Shown: piece after piece, positions 36,590 to 47,870 of the stretch | Numbering within the stretch: the stretch's first letter is position 1 | Layout: every line of letters begins with the position of its first letter | Source: Heterocephalus glaber | Lineage: Eukaryota > Chordata > Mammalia > Rodentia > Bathyergidae | DNA length: 64,000 bases | Reading direction: 5' to 3' | Assembly: GCF_000247695.1 (NCBI RefSeq) | Contig: NW_004624849.1 | Location: 1,375,012-1,439,011, forward strand | Notes under the pieces: model-generated | Seen by the model: only the letters and a program-made list of their open reading frames with translations | What the model was told of the DNA's origin: nothing | Database searches by the model: none | Position numbers and translations under genes: made by a program

Positions 36590-36800
36590 TAGGGGAGATT
36601 CAATATGGGCCCTGCCCTTCACTAGTTACTGACCTTCTTATGCCTCAAGTGGCCCAGCAGTAACATGTGGACAGTAAAAGTACCTCCTTCACCTGGTTGT
36701 CATGAGCGCTGAATGACTCAATACCATGAAGGCTTAAAGTGCTCCGAAGGTGGTGGCGACAATGGTGCATTCATTATGATCGGAAATGTGATCCTGCTGG
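36590..36800. repeat. MIR-like fragment
   Basis: 'ttactgaccttcttatgcct' to 'tcatgagcgctgaatgac' follows the MIR pattern. Confidence 0.5.
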
Positions 36801-37039
36801 GCTGTGTGTTCTCACTGGGAGCACTGTGCCCAAGGTGGGCAAAGCCAGTTCTCACTGGTGGTTAAAAACGGTATTTTTTCAAAGCACAGATAGACATATA
36901 CACACTACACACGAGGATCGGTGGTTTACCTGTGACATTAACATGTCATGGTGGGGGAGATGGTTGGTGAAAATGTCAACAAAGGGCCCTTAGGGGGCAA
37001 CAGTTAAAAAACAAACAAACAAACAAACAGACAGAACAG

Positions 37040-37265
37040 TGGCCCAGAGTAACACTTGGGAGCCAGACTGCTGAGTGTGAGACCTCAGCTCTAGGATGGC
37101 TTCCATGTTTGGCCTTGGGCAAGCTAGTTAACCTCCCTGATCTCAATACCCACATCTATAAAACTCAAGTAATACTATCTACCTTATAGGCCTGTTTTAA
37201 ATAATTAATAAGTTTGTATGTTTGAAGTAGAGCCTGGCCCATAGTCTTCCTGAAGTATTTACTCT
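37040..37265. repeat. MIR-like element
   Basis: 'ggagccagactgctgagtg', 'cttgggcaagctagttaacc' and 'acctataggcctg'-type blocks are in MIR order. Confidence 0.7.
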
Positions 37266-37330
37266 GATGGTTATTAATATTGTAATTTCTTTACTGTTAC
37301 TAATTGGTGCTCGCTCTTTCTTTCTTTGTT

Positions 37331-37406
37331 TCGGTACCGGGGATTGAACTCAGGACCTTGTGCTTTCGAGGCAGGTGGCAGAACCACTGAGCTAAATCCC
37401 CAGCCC
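37331..37406 (-). repeat. ID SINE
   Basis: Antisense copy starting 'ggtaccggggattgaactca'; TGGTGCTC(G)CTCTTTCTT is duplicated around it. Confidence 0.88.
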
Positions 37407-37686
37407 CTGGTGCTCTTTCTTAAGGAAGCTCTTACACTCCTCCTGTATGCCTCTCGTGCCTCCCCCACCAGCTGTGCCAGCACTTTTTGCAGACCCTTTA
37501 ACTATGTACATATGTATAATGTGCTCTCCCCTCGGCTGGGGATAGGCTCTGCTTGTCGGACTTTATGCGGTGGGTCCTCTGTACAGTTCAGCAGGTTGTA
37601 CCTTGCACAAAAACACCACATCCAAGAAAGAGGTGCATTGGTCACTTAATACTGTCATAGACTTGTGCACTTATTAAGATGATTTC

Positions 37687-37700
37687 CCAGCAGATGGCAG
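37687..37700 (+). promoter_or_regulatory. CTCF-like motif
   Basis: CCAGCAGATGGCAG agrees with the CTCF core. It sits in the intron of the relic myosin, and activity is unknown. Confidence 0.35.
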
Positions 37701-37825
37701 TCAAGCATCTTGTTTTGACACCAGTGTATGATGATTGTTCTGCAGATGGCTGTCCACATCTTGAGGAAGGAGTACTTTTATCTTTTTTGTTTGTTTTATT
37801 TTTTTATTTTTTCTTTGCTTTAATT

Positions 37826-38045
37826 TTGGTACTGGGGATCTAACTCAGGACCTTGCACTTGCAAGGCAGGTGGCCGAACCACTGAGCTAAATCCCTGGTC
37901 ATGTTTTGTTTTTTTGAGACACTAGGCAGTTCAGTCTGTCTTTGAACTTGCTATATAACCCAGGCTGGCCTTGATCTCACTGTAATTCTCCTGTCTCAGC
38001 CTCCCAAGTGCTGAGATTATAGGCGTGCACCACCAGGCTAGGAAT
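37826..38045 (-). repeat. ID and B1-like SINE pair
   Basis: Antisense ID at 37826-37900 followed by antisense B1 at 37905-38045, just outside the relic myosin P-loop exon. Confidence 0.82.
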
Positions 38046-38198
38046 ACCTTTATCTAATTCCAACAAAGGAGTCCAGTGGACTAAAGGAGAGCCTTGCTCA
38101 GTGGCAGGCACAAATCTGCACACATCAGGGCTCAGTGAATGCTAGGTGAAGGAAATAGAACTCTCCCCTCCCTATATGTCACCTAGAAGCCACCATAC

Positions 38199-38394
38199 CT
38201 GGCATTCTGCTGTCCACACTGCCTGCTATTCCTGCCAGGAACTTCAGGACTTGTTTGCAGCACGTGATCTTTCCAGTGCTGCTGTGTCCCAGGGCTAAGA
38301 TGCTCTGGTCTCTGTGCTGGCTCATCATCACCCAGTAAGCCCGCTGGGCCAGGGAGCTGATGTGGGGAGGCAGGCCATGGTGGCTGCAGGGCAC
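38199..38394 (-). pseudogene. relic exon of an unconventional (class XVIII-like) myosin: P-loop exon
   Basis: On the minus strand a 196-base open exon is flanked by a CTTCAG acceptor and a G|GTATGG donor. It reads LPPHISSLAQRAYWVMMSQ, then RDQSILALGHSSTGKITCC, a myosin motor P-loop region with a damaged GxxGxGKT (Gly and Thr replaced by Ser and Ile). The exon ends in phase 1 and the next relic exon (35880-36019) completes that codon. Flanking intron signals show it is not a processed copy. Wording resembles class XVIII myosins (MYO18A/MYO18B); the paralogue is not certain. Confidence 0.7.
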
Positions 38395-38879
38395 CTGAAG
38401 GATGATGGCAGGCATCAGCCTTCCCACCCAGCCAGGGCCAGGGAGCACCCAAGGTGGTGCTCCACCCCAGAATCTGGTCTTGTGTCTCGCTCCCAGGCTG
38501 CTCTGATCTTGCCAAAGAAGTCTCAGCACTTCTCCAGGAAGAGCCTCACCAGCCAGTCTAGTTCTGCCACTGGCTCAGTGGGAGACCGACTCTTTCCTGA
38601 GCCCGGGCCTCCTCTTCAGCTAGTGAGAGGCTTAGCCTAGAGTCACATTAGCCCCTGGACTTCCCCTCACTATTCAGGTCACAGTACAGTGCCTCCTCAA
38701 AATGAGGCAGCTGGATAACCTGGGGCGACTTCTTAGTGATGTCTGCCACGAAACAAGACGTGGCATGTGACAAAGTTGGTATGTGCCTTCTGCATCGGCA
38801 GTGACAGGCTTCCTCCACTCATTCACTCTCCCTTCGGTAAGCATCCCACCGAGGGTCTGCAATGGTGCAGGCCCAACAC

Positions 38880-39680
38880 TACAGAAAACAGGTAAAGGAA
38901 ATCTCTGCCAACCACAGGAGATACCTTTCTACATCTATTAGAATGGCTTAAAAAATTGTCAGTCACTACCAGGTTCTGGGGAAAATGTGGAGCAACAGGA
39001 ATTTTCAGACAGTGCTGGGAGGGGTGTAAGATGATGTGATGACTTCACACAGCCTGGCAGTTTCTTATGAGGTGAAGTGGACACAACCTGGCAACCCTGC
39101 TCTGGGAACTTACCAAGGAGAAATGGAAACTTATACTCTCACAAAACACCGAGTGTCATTGCTTATATTCAGTAAATATACAAAACCACCAAAACCTGGA
39201 AACAACCTAAATGTCCTTCAACTGGTGAACCAAGGTAGCCAACCATCCTAAGTTCTGCCTTGCAAGTGCCAGGCCTCAGAGAACACCTCAGTCTTGGGTG
39301 AACTGGGACACTTGGTCACCCTATGAATAAATACATTAGTGCATCCTACAGTAAAATAAAGGAAGAAACTGCAGATAAGATGTGCAAATCTTCAAACGAA
39401 TGGGACAAGCCTATTCAAAAGATTACACGCAATAATCTTTTGAAATTCCATTTATGTGACTTTTTGGAAAAGACAGAATTATAGGAACACAAACCAGATC
39501 AGTGGCTGGCAGGCCTGGGACTTGGGCCTGGGGCTGATCACAGAAGGGTCCAGAGCTGATAAGAACTGCTCCATAATTGATTATGGGAGTGATTACACTT
39601 TTGTCAAAAATTCATGGAACTGAGCACTAAAAATTAAACTGCACATAAGTTATTCTTCAATAAACCTGACTATAAAATGT
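38880..39680 (+). mobile_element. old L1 3' end fragment (sense)
   Basis: Landmarks in L1 order: 'gaatggcttaaaaaa', 'ggaaacaacctaaatgtcc', 'ggaatttcat'-type block near 39440, and a terminal 'gcacataagttattcttcaataaacctg'. About 100 bases near 39228-39325 look inserted. It is degenerate. Confidence 0.65.
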
Positions 39681-42172
39681 CCCTGTCTCTGAGTACCTTG
39701 CTTTCCAGGGAGAAGAGAGAGATGGTAAATGATCCAGTTCTATCCAAAGGTGGGCATTTGAAAGCCACGAGCCTGTGGGTGTTCAAACAGGAGCAGAGAA
39801 TATGGGGACTGGGGCACCCCGACACTGAGATGTCAGAGAGACAAAAGGGAGACAGAGAGGGAGGTTCAGGAGGAAAACCAGAAGAGTCCTGGAGCCAGGG
39901 AAGGGAGAGAGGGCTTGCGGGACAGGGGAGGGACTGAGCTCCTCGGCACTTGAGGGCCAAGCAAGAGGAGACCTGGGAGCTGGCAGCGGCCTTGACAGCA
40001 GGGAGCCCAGTGGTGCTGACTACTGTCTGCTTAGTAGGCCTCCGGGATAAGGGAAGAGGGGGCTGTGAGGTCAGTGGGCAGGCATGCAAGGGAGCAGGAG
40101 GGGCCTGCTGGAGGTGGGCATGCAGAACCCATGATGGATGCCACGAGGGGGCCACAGGGCCCAGCAAGGCCCTGTCTGCCCTCCCCAGTGCCTTGCCCAG
40201 GCACAAGCCCAAGTGGGTTTCTCCCTAGCTGTGGCCTTCAATCCATGGCTGGCCTTTCCTGTTCCAAGACCCCATGAAGAGCAACAAGTTCCTGTCTAGT
40301 AAGACAGGAAGGCACACGGCTCAGCAGGATCCTGCAGCAGGCAAAGGTGGGACAAGCCTCACACTGCTGGGCACAGCCTCAGGGCACAGGACACACACAG
40401 GTCCTCGGATTGAGCCCGAGAGCCACCTCTACTCTAGAAAACCTCAAGTCCTCAGAAGGGCATAATTGGCCCTTCAGGTGTGCTGCCTGGAGGTGAGAAG
40501 ACCCAGGCCCTTGTGAGCACCCACAGGTGTGCACATGTGCACAGGCCTTGTGTCTACACACAGGTACGTGGCGCACAGGTATTCACACAGGGTGTTCACA
40601 GGCACAGCACCCAGCTGCTACGTACAGAGATGTGTCCACCTGCACCCTCCAGGTGTGCACCTGTTCCCACCCATGAAGACTCCAATACCCTAAGCTCCTA
40701 GCTGCCTGTGGACTTGCCCTCCATCCAGTGAGAGAGTCCAGCTGTCCCCCAAACCCAGCCAGCCCATCCTTGCCACAGGTCTGTGCTCCTACCTTGTGGC
40801 TATTTGGGGAATCAGCGTTGACTCAGCCAAATGGTGGGTTGGGCACAGAAGGCTGGGAGACTTGAGAGGAGGGGCAAGGAGGTCACACATCCCTTCCAGG
40901 GGCTTCCGAGGAGCCAAAAGGGTCGCTCAAGCATGTGGACAGCTCAGAGGCCCAGGGCTGCAATCATAGAAGCACACGCATTCATGTCAGGGAGGGGAGA
41001 GGGCATGGCCAAGCTCCTGCTCAACCAGGGCTTCTAAGGTCTTCTGAGGCCTCTGTCCATGGACAGCATGCCAAGAGAGGCCTGGGGTACAAAAGGGGTG
41101 GGGCAGGTCACTGGGAGAAAAATAGGTCTTAGAAAGAGGGATGCAGGTTGACAGGCTCCTCTTTATGGACTTAGTATCACTCGGGACTAGGGATGGGAGT
41201 GTTCCATGGGGCTCCAGAGGGCAAGATGTGTTTTTACCCCCAACTGACAGATGAGAAAACTGAGGCCAGAGAAGGCTCATGGTCTTCCCAAGGTCCTGGT
41301 GTCCCAGGGGCCCAAGCTCTCAGGACAGGCACAAGCGGGTGCTTCCCCATCCCTGGCCTTTTCTCATCCTTTTGCCCCTTCCCAGCTGTCTCTGATAACA
41401 GCTAAGGGGATTTTGTTCCGGCATCAGTCAGTGCCTTCCACCCCCCAGCACTGCCCTGCCAAGAATCTCCTGTGGCCACTGCCACTTGCAGAGTAAAAGC
41501 AGAATCACAGTCAGCATTCACGTGACCTGTGCCATGACCATGCGCTCCCATGCTCCTCCAAGCAGCCACTCAGATCACTACTGCCCAAGGCCTGTCATCC
41601 TCCCTGGAAGCCTGTCCTCTCCCCTGGCCTGTAGGAGACCTTCTGTCAATAGCTCAGTGCCCATCTGGTGAAAGAAGGAAAGAGACCAGAGAGAGGACTC
41701 ACTTGTGCTTCCAGGTCCACCTTGACAAAAATGGGTGTGCTGTTTAGGATCTTAAATGTGCTTTCTGTATCCTATTACCACTGCAACATCGATTTGCTTT
41801 TGAATGCGCTGATATTGATTCTGTGGAAAGTGCCCAATATACTAGTATGACACCACGTCTGGCTCTGCTTTTCTTTCTAAGTTTATATTCAGATCACTCA
41901 AGACATTTTCATTTTTGCCTTGCAAGATTCCAAGTCTCAGGCTGGAGCAGTCCTGTTCATCCTCTAGGCAGTTTGTTATCAAGGTAGTTAAGCTGTGGGA
42001 ACAGATTCCCACGGGTGTCTTAACACAGTGAAGTTGCTTTCCTGTAACAGACCTCTGCAGGTGGTCCAGGTTGGGGTCCTGTCAGCGATGTGGAACCAAG
42101 GAGGATGGAAGCCTGCAGAAAGCTCTGACTATTATCACCACCCTGGCCCACGGGAGAAGATAAAGGAGCACA
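39681..42172. other. gene-free spacer
   Basis: No coding gene recognised. A CA/TG-rich minisatellite-like patch lies at about 40495-40610, and a MIR-like block ('gatgagaaaactgaggccag') at about 41225-41300. Confidence 0.55.
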
Positions 42173-42262
42173 AGGGTTTAGCTCAGTGGTGCTGCACCTG
42201 CCTTGCAAGCGCAAGGTCCTGAGTTCGATCCTTGGTACCAAAAAATAAAATAAAATAAAAAA
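42173..42262 (+). repeat. ID SINE
   Basis: 'gtttagctcagtggtgctg' with (AATAA)n tail; GGAGCACAAGG duplicated. Confidence 0.87.
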
Positions 42263-42724
42263 GAGCACAAGGAGGTGTGTGTGTGGCTGGCTGGGCACTT
42301 GTGCCCTTCAAACACACTCATGGTGAGGACATAGTCGCATGGCCCACCTGCAAGGGAGGCTGCATGTGCAGTGGAGCAGACCAGCTCCCCAGAGGAAGGG
42401 AAGCGTAGATGGGACACCAAGCAACACACAACTCTGAACTTCCCTCCCTTCCCTGACACTTCCCATCCCACATGGAGTCCTCGACAAGGTCCTCTGTTGA
42501 ATATGACCCCTAAATTTCTGACAGCCTGGTTCTCATTCTCACCTCTGTGTCTGTAATTCTTTGCATATATGGAGTTGGGGAGACTGAAGACTGAGAAGCC
42601 TGTGACTGTAGCTGACTTGCTGCTGGCTTTAGGAGCAAAGTGAACTAAACCAGCTTCCTCTCCCTGGAACTCTTCTTTGACTGAAGGAAGAGAATGTGTG
42701 TCTCTCTTTTTTTCCTCTTCCACT

Positions 42725-42912
42725 ACAGGAGACTGAACCCAGAGCCTTGACACATGCTAGGAAAGTACTCTTCCACTGAGCTATGTCACAGGCCTTTTAT
42801 TTTATTTTGAGACAGGGTCACACTAAGTTGCCCAGAGTGGTTGGACTTTGTGATTCTCCTACCCTAGGATCCCCAGTACCCGGGATTACAGGTGTGCACC
42901 ATAGCAAACAGC
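42725..42912 (-). repeat. older ID and B1-like SINE
   Basis: ID-type at 42725-42794 and antisense B1 at 42795-42912. Confidence 0.75.
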
Positions 42913-43072
42913 TGAATACATTCTGTTTTTGACTCTACAGATGTACATTACCTGCGAGAAATAATTCAAAGCATCCCACAGTTATTCAACGTCTGTGAAG
43001 GCCATCTCATAGCCCCAAAGCCCAGAGGTACACCAAATCCAGAAAGAAGCCAGTTGTTTGGCTTCCCTAGTT

Positions 43073-43087
43073 CCAGCAGGGGGCGCC
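43073..43087 (+). promoter_or_regulatory. CTCF-type motif downstream of Gh
   Basis: CCAGCAGGGGGCGCC matches the CTCF core consensus almost perfectly and lies about 2 kb beyond the Gh polyadenylation signal, between Gh and the repeat-rich spacer. Binding is an inference from motif alone. Confidence 0.6.
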
Positions 43088-43345
43088 GGAGGCTCAGCCT
43101 GCTTTGTTTTTGCTCCCCACTGCCACAGGGTGTCACTGTTGACAGGTGGTCCTCCTACACGGTCCCATCAAACCAAGGGGTTCTGCAGGTCCCAGTTTCT
43201 AGTTGCCCGCTGTGGGTTTCTGAGGGAGGACCACCTGCTTCATTAGGGTTCAGTCTAGCTCCAGGTAACTTCTTGCTTGAGTTCCCAAGACTAAGTATAA
43301 CCCTGGAAGTAGCTTAGAGCTCAGTACTTTTTTTTCTTTTCTCTC

Positions 43346-43770
43346 AGTGCAAGTGATTAGAGGGTGGAGCCCAGGGCCTAGCGCATGCTAGGCAAATGCT
43401 CTACCACTAAGCTACATCTCTAACCAGTACTTTGGATTAGTCATCCCACCTATCTTTGTTCTAGGCTCTTCTCCTTGTAGGGCCCTCCTGTTACCTTTCC
43501 TTCCCAGAGATCCACATAACCAAGGGTCAGGTAACCCTTCCTTGACAATTCTCAAAGCCCAGAAGGTCTCATTACATTTCTTTTCCAGTATAATAACATT
43601 CCTAAGGATAGTTGCTTTCATTGTTTAGGAGGCTCCAGGCCCTAAAAGTTTTTATTTTGTTTTGTTTTGAGACAAAGTCTTGTTCTGTACCCCAGGCTGG
43701 CCTAGAATTCATAATCCTCCTGCTTCAGCCTCCAGAGTGCTGGAGTTACAAGTGTGAGCTTACTTGACCC
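43346..43770 (-). repeat. older ID (43346-43424) and B1-like SINE (43650-43770)
   Basis: 'catgctaggcaaatgctcta' is an older antisense ID; 'cccaggctggcctagaattc' is an antisense B1. Confidence 0.75.
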
Positions 43771-44970
43771 AGAAGCCCAGATCCTGTCTTTCTGAGGAGG
43801 ACTTGTGAACAAAGGGGAAGGTGTCAATTCTGCTCTCAAATGTGTATAAAGGGACAAAACTCACTGTGTATATTTTGGCAATGATGATGGAAGGAATTCA
43901 GAAACGGTTATCTTGTTACAGTGAATCAAAAGGATTTCGTGGTCCAGGGTCCAGAAATACAATTTCATTTAATCCTCACATAAGCTTGCAAAGCTGTATA
44001 TTATTATCTCAAGGCTGTTAAGTAATGTGTTCAAGAACACAAATTACAAATATCCAAGTCTTTCTGATTCTTTGCTCATAGTGAGTTATCCTAACCCAAC
44101 TGGCCTTAGAACAAAGCTGCGCACTGCCAGTTTGAAAACCAGATGTTTGGGTTCATTTTTGCCCTTGAAATGTTTTCAATATGCATTAGTTGCCAATGTT
44201 TAAAAATTAGATTTTGCAAAAACTCTAGGGGTCCCAGTGATCTTGAATAACCAGAAGGTCTGGCAACTTTCTTCCTGCAGACATGCAGGTAGCAAGACTG
44301 TATGAGCCTCCCCTTGCTGGCCTTGTACTGGGCGTCTTCTCTCGCACAAGGAGGCTGAGAGTCGATTGCACACGGCTCCTCCCACTCAGCCCTCCTCACT
44401 TATATAGTTATCTACTTGGCACCTGTTGGCACAGTATTTGCAACCCCCGATTTAGATTTTTCTCTTCCACTTCTTTTGGCAATTCAGATTCCAAACATAC
44501 TGGTTTTGTTTTGCACTAATCTCATTTCCCACAGGTAGTTGGACCTAAACCATACTTGGCTTAAAATTTTATGCACGAAAAAAATTCTGTGATTTCACTC
44601 ATATTTTTTTCACTGGGGGGCATTTTGTTTCTACACTTAATAGCTCATCTTGTTTTCATTTCTTCCCACTCTGGGGGAGCTGACTTTGGCATTGCTGGTG
44701 TTGGTAGGGGAAGGAGAGAGGCCTCCAAATACTTTATGGGGGTGACCTCTGTCTTATGACTGGTGACTACCCAGAAAACTGGGATGTGACAGGAGGGAGA
44801 GTTAGAATGTGACAGAGGAGTAATGTGTCTGCTTCTTTCTAGCACAGGAAGAGCCAGGACCGCTATCTCAGAGGCTTGGTTCCCCAAAGACTCAACAGGA
44901 TGCCTGGAGGTTGTCTGCCCAGCCTGCCCCTCACTCCACACTGCCCCCCTCCAGTCCATAATAGAAAGAC
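43771..44970. other. spacer next to the Gh 3' end
   Basis: A MIR-like block lies at about 43930-44090. No gene recognised. Confidence 0.55.
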
Positions 44971-44998
44971 ACTGTCAGATAATATGATGCAACTTAGT

Positions 44999-45004
44999 TT
45001 TATT
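44999..45004 (-). terminator. Gh polyadenylation signal AATAAA
   Basis: AATAAA on the minus strand lies about 80 bases after the Gh stop codon, the usual GH 3' UTR length. Cleavage is expected near 44980. Confidence 0.85.
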
Positions 45005-45084
45005 AGGACAAGGAAAGCAGGCACTGGGGTGGCCTTTTCCAGGGTAAGGGGAGGTGCTGGGTGGGTGACAGAGACACTGTGCAA

Positions 45085-46608
45085 CTAGAAGACACAGCTG
45101 GTTTCCACAAAGCGGCGACACTTCATGACCCGCAGGTAGGTCTCAGTCTTGTGCAGGTCCTTCCTGAAGCAGGAGAGCAGCCCGTAGTTCTTGAGCAGTG
45201 CATCACTGCTGCGTAAGTTGGTGTCAAACTTGTCATAGGTTTGCTTGAGGATCTGTCCAGCCCGGGGGCTGCCATCTTCCAGCTCCTGTAAAGGGGAGGA
45301 AGGACATGAGAGGTCCAGTTCCCGGGAGCCCTGGTCCCCACTCCTACCACTTTCCACCCTCCCATCAGGGACATAGAGGATTCAAAAGGGGAATGAGGAA
45401 TAAGATTCTTCCTCCTGCATCAGGCCTGACTGGTAAAAGAGCAGGAGGATTTCCCTCCCCAGCTCTGTGAAGCCTCCCAGCCCTTAGCTGGCCAGTGGGG
45501 CTTTCAGGCCCAGGCAGAGGGTGGTCGTGGCCCCAGGGAGATCCTTACCTGCATCAGCGCCTGGATGCCCTCCTCCAGGTCCTTCAGTTTCTCATAGACA
45601 CGGTCTGAGGTGCCAAACACCAGGCTGTTGGTGAAGACCCTGCTGAGAAACTGCACAGGCCCCAACCACGACTGGATGAGCAGCAGTGAGAAGCGCAGCA
45701 GCTCCATGTCCTGTGAGAAAAGTCCGGGAATTGGTGCACAGCCAGAGTGGTCTCTGCTTGGGCCTCCCACAACCTAGTCTGGGAGAGAAAGTGTCCCCCA
45801 GCCTGGGGTGTGGGCAGGGCTGCCCGGAGGGAAGGGAGAACGGTCTTTAAAGAGCCTGGGTGGCCACTCACTGATCTCTGCTGGGCCTCTTCTTTGCCCG
45901 TGGGGGCTGGGATGGACTCCGAGAAGCAGAAGGCAGCTTGGGTGTTCTGGAGGGAGTAACGTTGTCCCTCGGGGATGTAGGCACGCTCCTGGGAGAAGCA
46001 CCATCACTCAGGTCTTGGCTGGTGAGTGGCTTTCATAGGCACTCTATTGGGGCTCGCCCCCGGCCCCTCAGTCTCTGCTCATCCTTCACTTACATACAAC
46101 CCTGAGCCCCTTGGGATTTCCTCCCATTACTTTCCAGGGGGAATTCACCACCCTGGCCAGGTACCCATCCCTAGGGAGCTTACAAATTCTTTGTAGGTGT
46201 CAGCGGCCAGCTGGTGCAAGTGCTGTGCTCGGAGCACTGCATTGGTAAACAGGCTTGACAAAGGCATGGCTGGGAAGGCCCCGACCTCCTGAGGCTGGGG
46301 CAGGCAGAGCAGGACGAAGACTAGGAGCCAGGTGGTCCGAGAGCCTGGGGAGAGACAGGAGGGTGGGGAAGGCCCGAGAGCAGGGGACCACTCTCTCCCT
46401 GCCCCAGGGCAGTTCCTTCTCCCCCCACTACTCCTAAGTACTGAGAACAATGTCAACATGGCCAAAAGTTGGGTTTAGATGGCTGTAGTCATATTCAGAA
46501 ACCCCAAAGCCAAGGTTTAATTCCCTTATCCTGTCTGCAGGGTCCCCGCATCTCCCCTTGGTCCGCACCATGCCCAAAGGGACTTCAGGGCCACTTACCT
46601 GTAGCCAT
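45085..46608 (-). CDS. Gh1: growth hormone (somatotropin) precursor, five exons
   Basis: This is the pituitary hormone that binds the growth hormone receptor and drives IGF1 production. Exons on the minus strand are 46599-46608 (ATG plus 7 bases), 46184-46344, 45872-45988, 45549-45710 and 45085-45285, with lengths 10/161/117/162/201 as in other mammalian GH genes and GT/AG at every junction. They join to 216 codons plus stop. The signal peptide is 26 residues, ending EVGA, and the mature chain begins [10 protein letters not shown] and has 190 residues. Cysteines at mature 52/163 and 180/188 give the two family disulfides. The protein is highly conserved, with no frameshift or stop. It is a single copy, unlike the primate cluster. 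The gene is certain; the symbol may be Gh or Gh1 by nomenclature. Confidence 0.97.
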
Positions 46609-46668
46609 TGCAGCTGAGTGAACTGTCCACAGGACCTGGATCAGTTTAGGGAGCTGGACTCTGGGATC

Positions 46669-46800
46669 ATGGAGTTGGTCCCTTGTGGGCCCTTTTTATA
46701 CCCTGGCCCTGTCTCCCCACCACAAGGCTGCTGCATGTTTTCTCCATATTTTTATGCATGGGGACACTGACAGTTTGTGCTGATGGATAATTTATAAGCT
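46669..46800 (-). promoter_or_regulatory. Gh proximal promoter: TATA box and two Pit-1 (POU1F1) elements
   Basis: On the minus strand a TATA box (TATAAAAA) lies at 46693-46700, placing transcription start near 46670, about 60 bases before the ATG. Upstream, an A/T-rich element containing ATGCATAAAAAT (46744-46762) and a second containing AAATTATCCATCAGCACAAA (46771-46796) match the proximal and distal Pit-1 sites of mammalian GH promoters in sequence and in distance from the start (about -75 to -92 and -105 to -130). This predicts somatotroph-restricted expression. Site identity is by motif and spacing only. Confidence 0.88.
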
Positions 46801-47286
46801 CCTCCCACTCATCCTGTTCCCGCTCCTCTCCTAGGGTCATGCCCCTGGGGTTGTCAACATCCCCTTGCCATTTTCACCATGCTCATGAGGGTTGCTCATG
46901 AGGGATCTCGGCTGGAGCAACCACCCAATCCCGGGTCTTAGGGGAAGGTAATAGAGGCTGAATCCAGGGTTGGTCCATCAGGATGCTGTTGTGGAGTTGT
47001 CTACCAGTGTAGAGAGGGCCTAATAGGGTTCCCCAAGATGGGACAATGTTAGGATGACTTTCTTGAGAGCAGTGCTGACTCCTTCCCATTCTCTGTCCTG
47101 CCCCTTTCTTCTTTCCTGTATGGTTCCCTCCACCCACCAGAGAGAATTATGTGCTTGGAAAGGAGACCAAAGATAGTCAATAGATTCTAGGGGTTCTGGG
47201 CATAGTTCAGCTCCAGATTCCTCACTTGCTTCCTCCACTCCATCCCCTGTGTGGTGCTGAGGCAACTGAGTGTGGTGGTAACACAA

Positions 47287-47299
47287 CCAGTAGAGGGCA
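47287..47299 (+). promoter_or_regulatory. weaker CTCF-like motif upstream of Gh
   Basis: CCAGTAGAGGGCA fits the CTCF core with mismatches. It lies about 620 bases before the Gh transcription start. Confidence 0.35.
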
Positions 47300-47384
47300 T
47301 CGACCCCATGTGTTGCCTCTTTCCCTGAGTGCTGAGCCTCTCTCAATGTCTGTGGAGCAAAGGACTCAAGCTTGAGGTATTGTG

Positions 47385-47870
47385 TTTGTCTTGGTTAGGG
47401 TTCTCTAGAGGAACAGAATCAATAGGCAGGGATTTATTAGGTACGCTTATAGGACCAGAGGTAGAAGAATCCAAAATTACCATCTGTACTCTAGAGAGCC
47501 AGAGGATTCAGTAACAGTCAAAGGTCTAAGGCCTGGAAGCTCACGGTAGAGTCACCAGCGCCAGTACTCATTGGAAAGCTGAAGAAACTGGAGACCAGTG
47601 TCCAATGGTAATGGCAAAGACTGGAGCTCTTCTGAAATGAACTCTTTCTTCTCCTTTCCCCTTTCTATTCCATCCAGGCCTCAAGCCTATTGGTTGATGC
47701 CACAGACTCTGGGGTAGATCTTCCCCTCCTCATTTTACTGGCCTACACCTCAACCATCCAGACATTTCCAGAACTTTACTAATCTGCTAGGCAGTTCTTA
47801 TTCAAGTCAAGTTGATGTCACAATTGACGATCAAACCTCTCAGATCTGCCACAGAGATGCAAACCAAGAA
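47385..47870. repeat. unassigned old interspersed repeat
   Basis: It begins 'ttggttagggttctctagag' followed by 'gaacagaatcaatagg', a phrase I recognise from mammalian dispersed repeats, and has a T/C-rich remainder. The family was not assigned. Confidence 0.4.

Noticed and set aside
42942..43027. Possible lone exon with acceptor and donor (DVHYLREIIQS frame)
   Set aside because: 29 open codons between chance splice-like sites; no family recognised and no partner exons.
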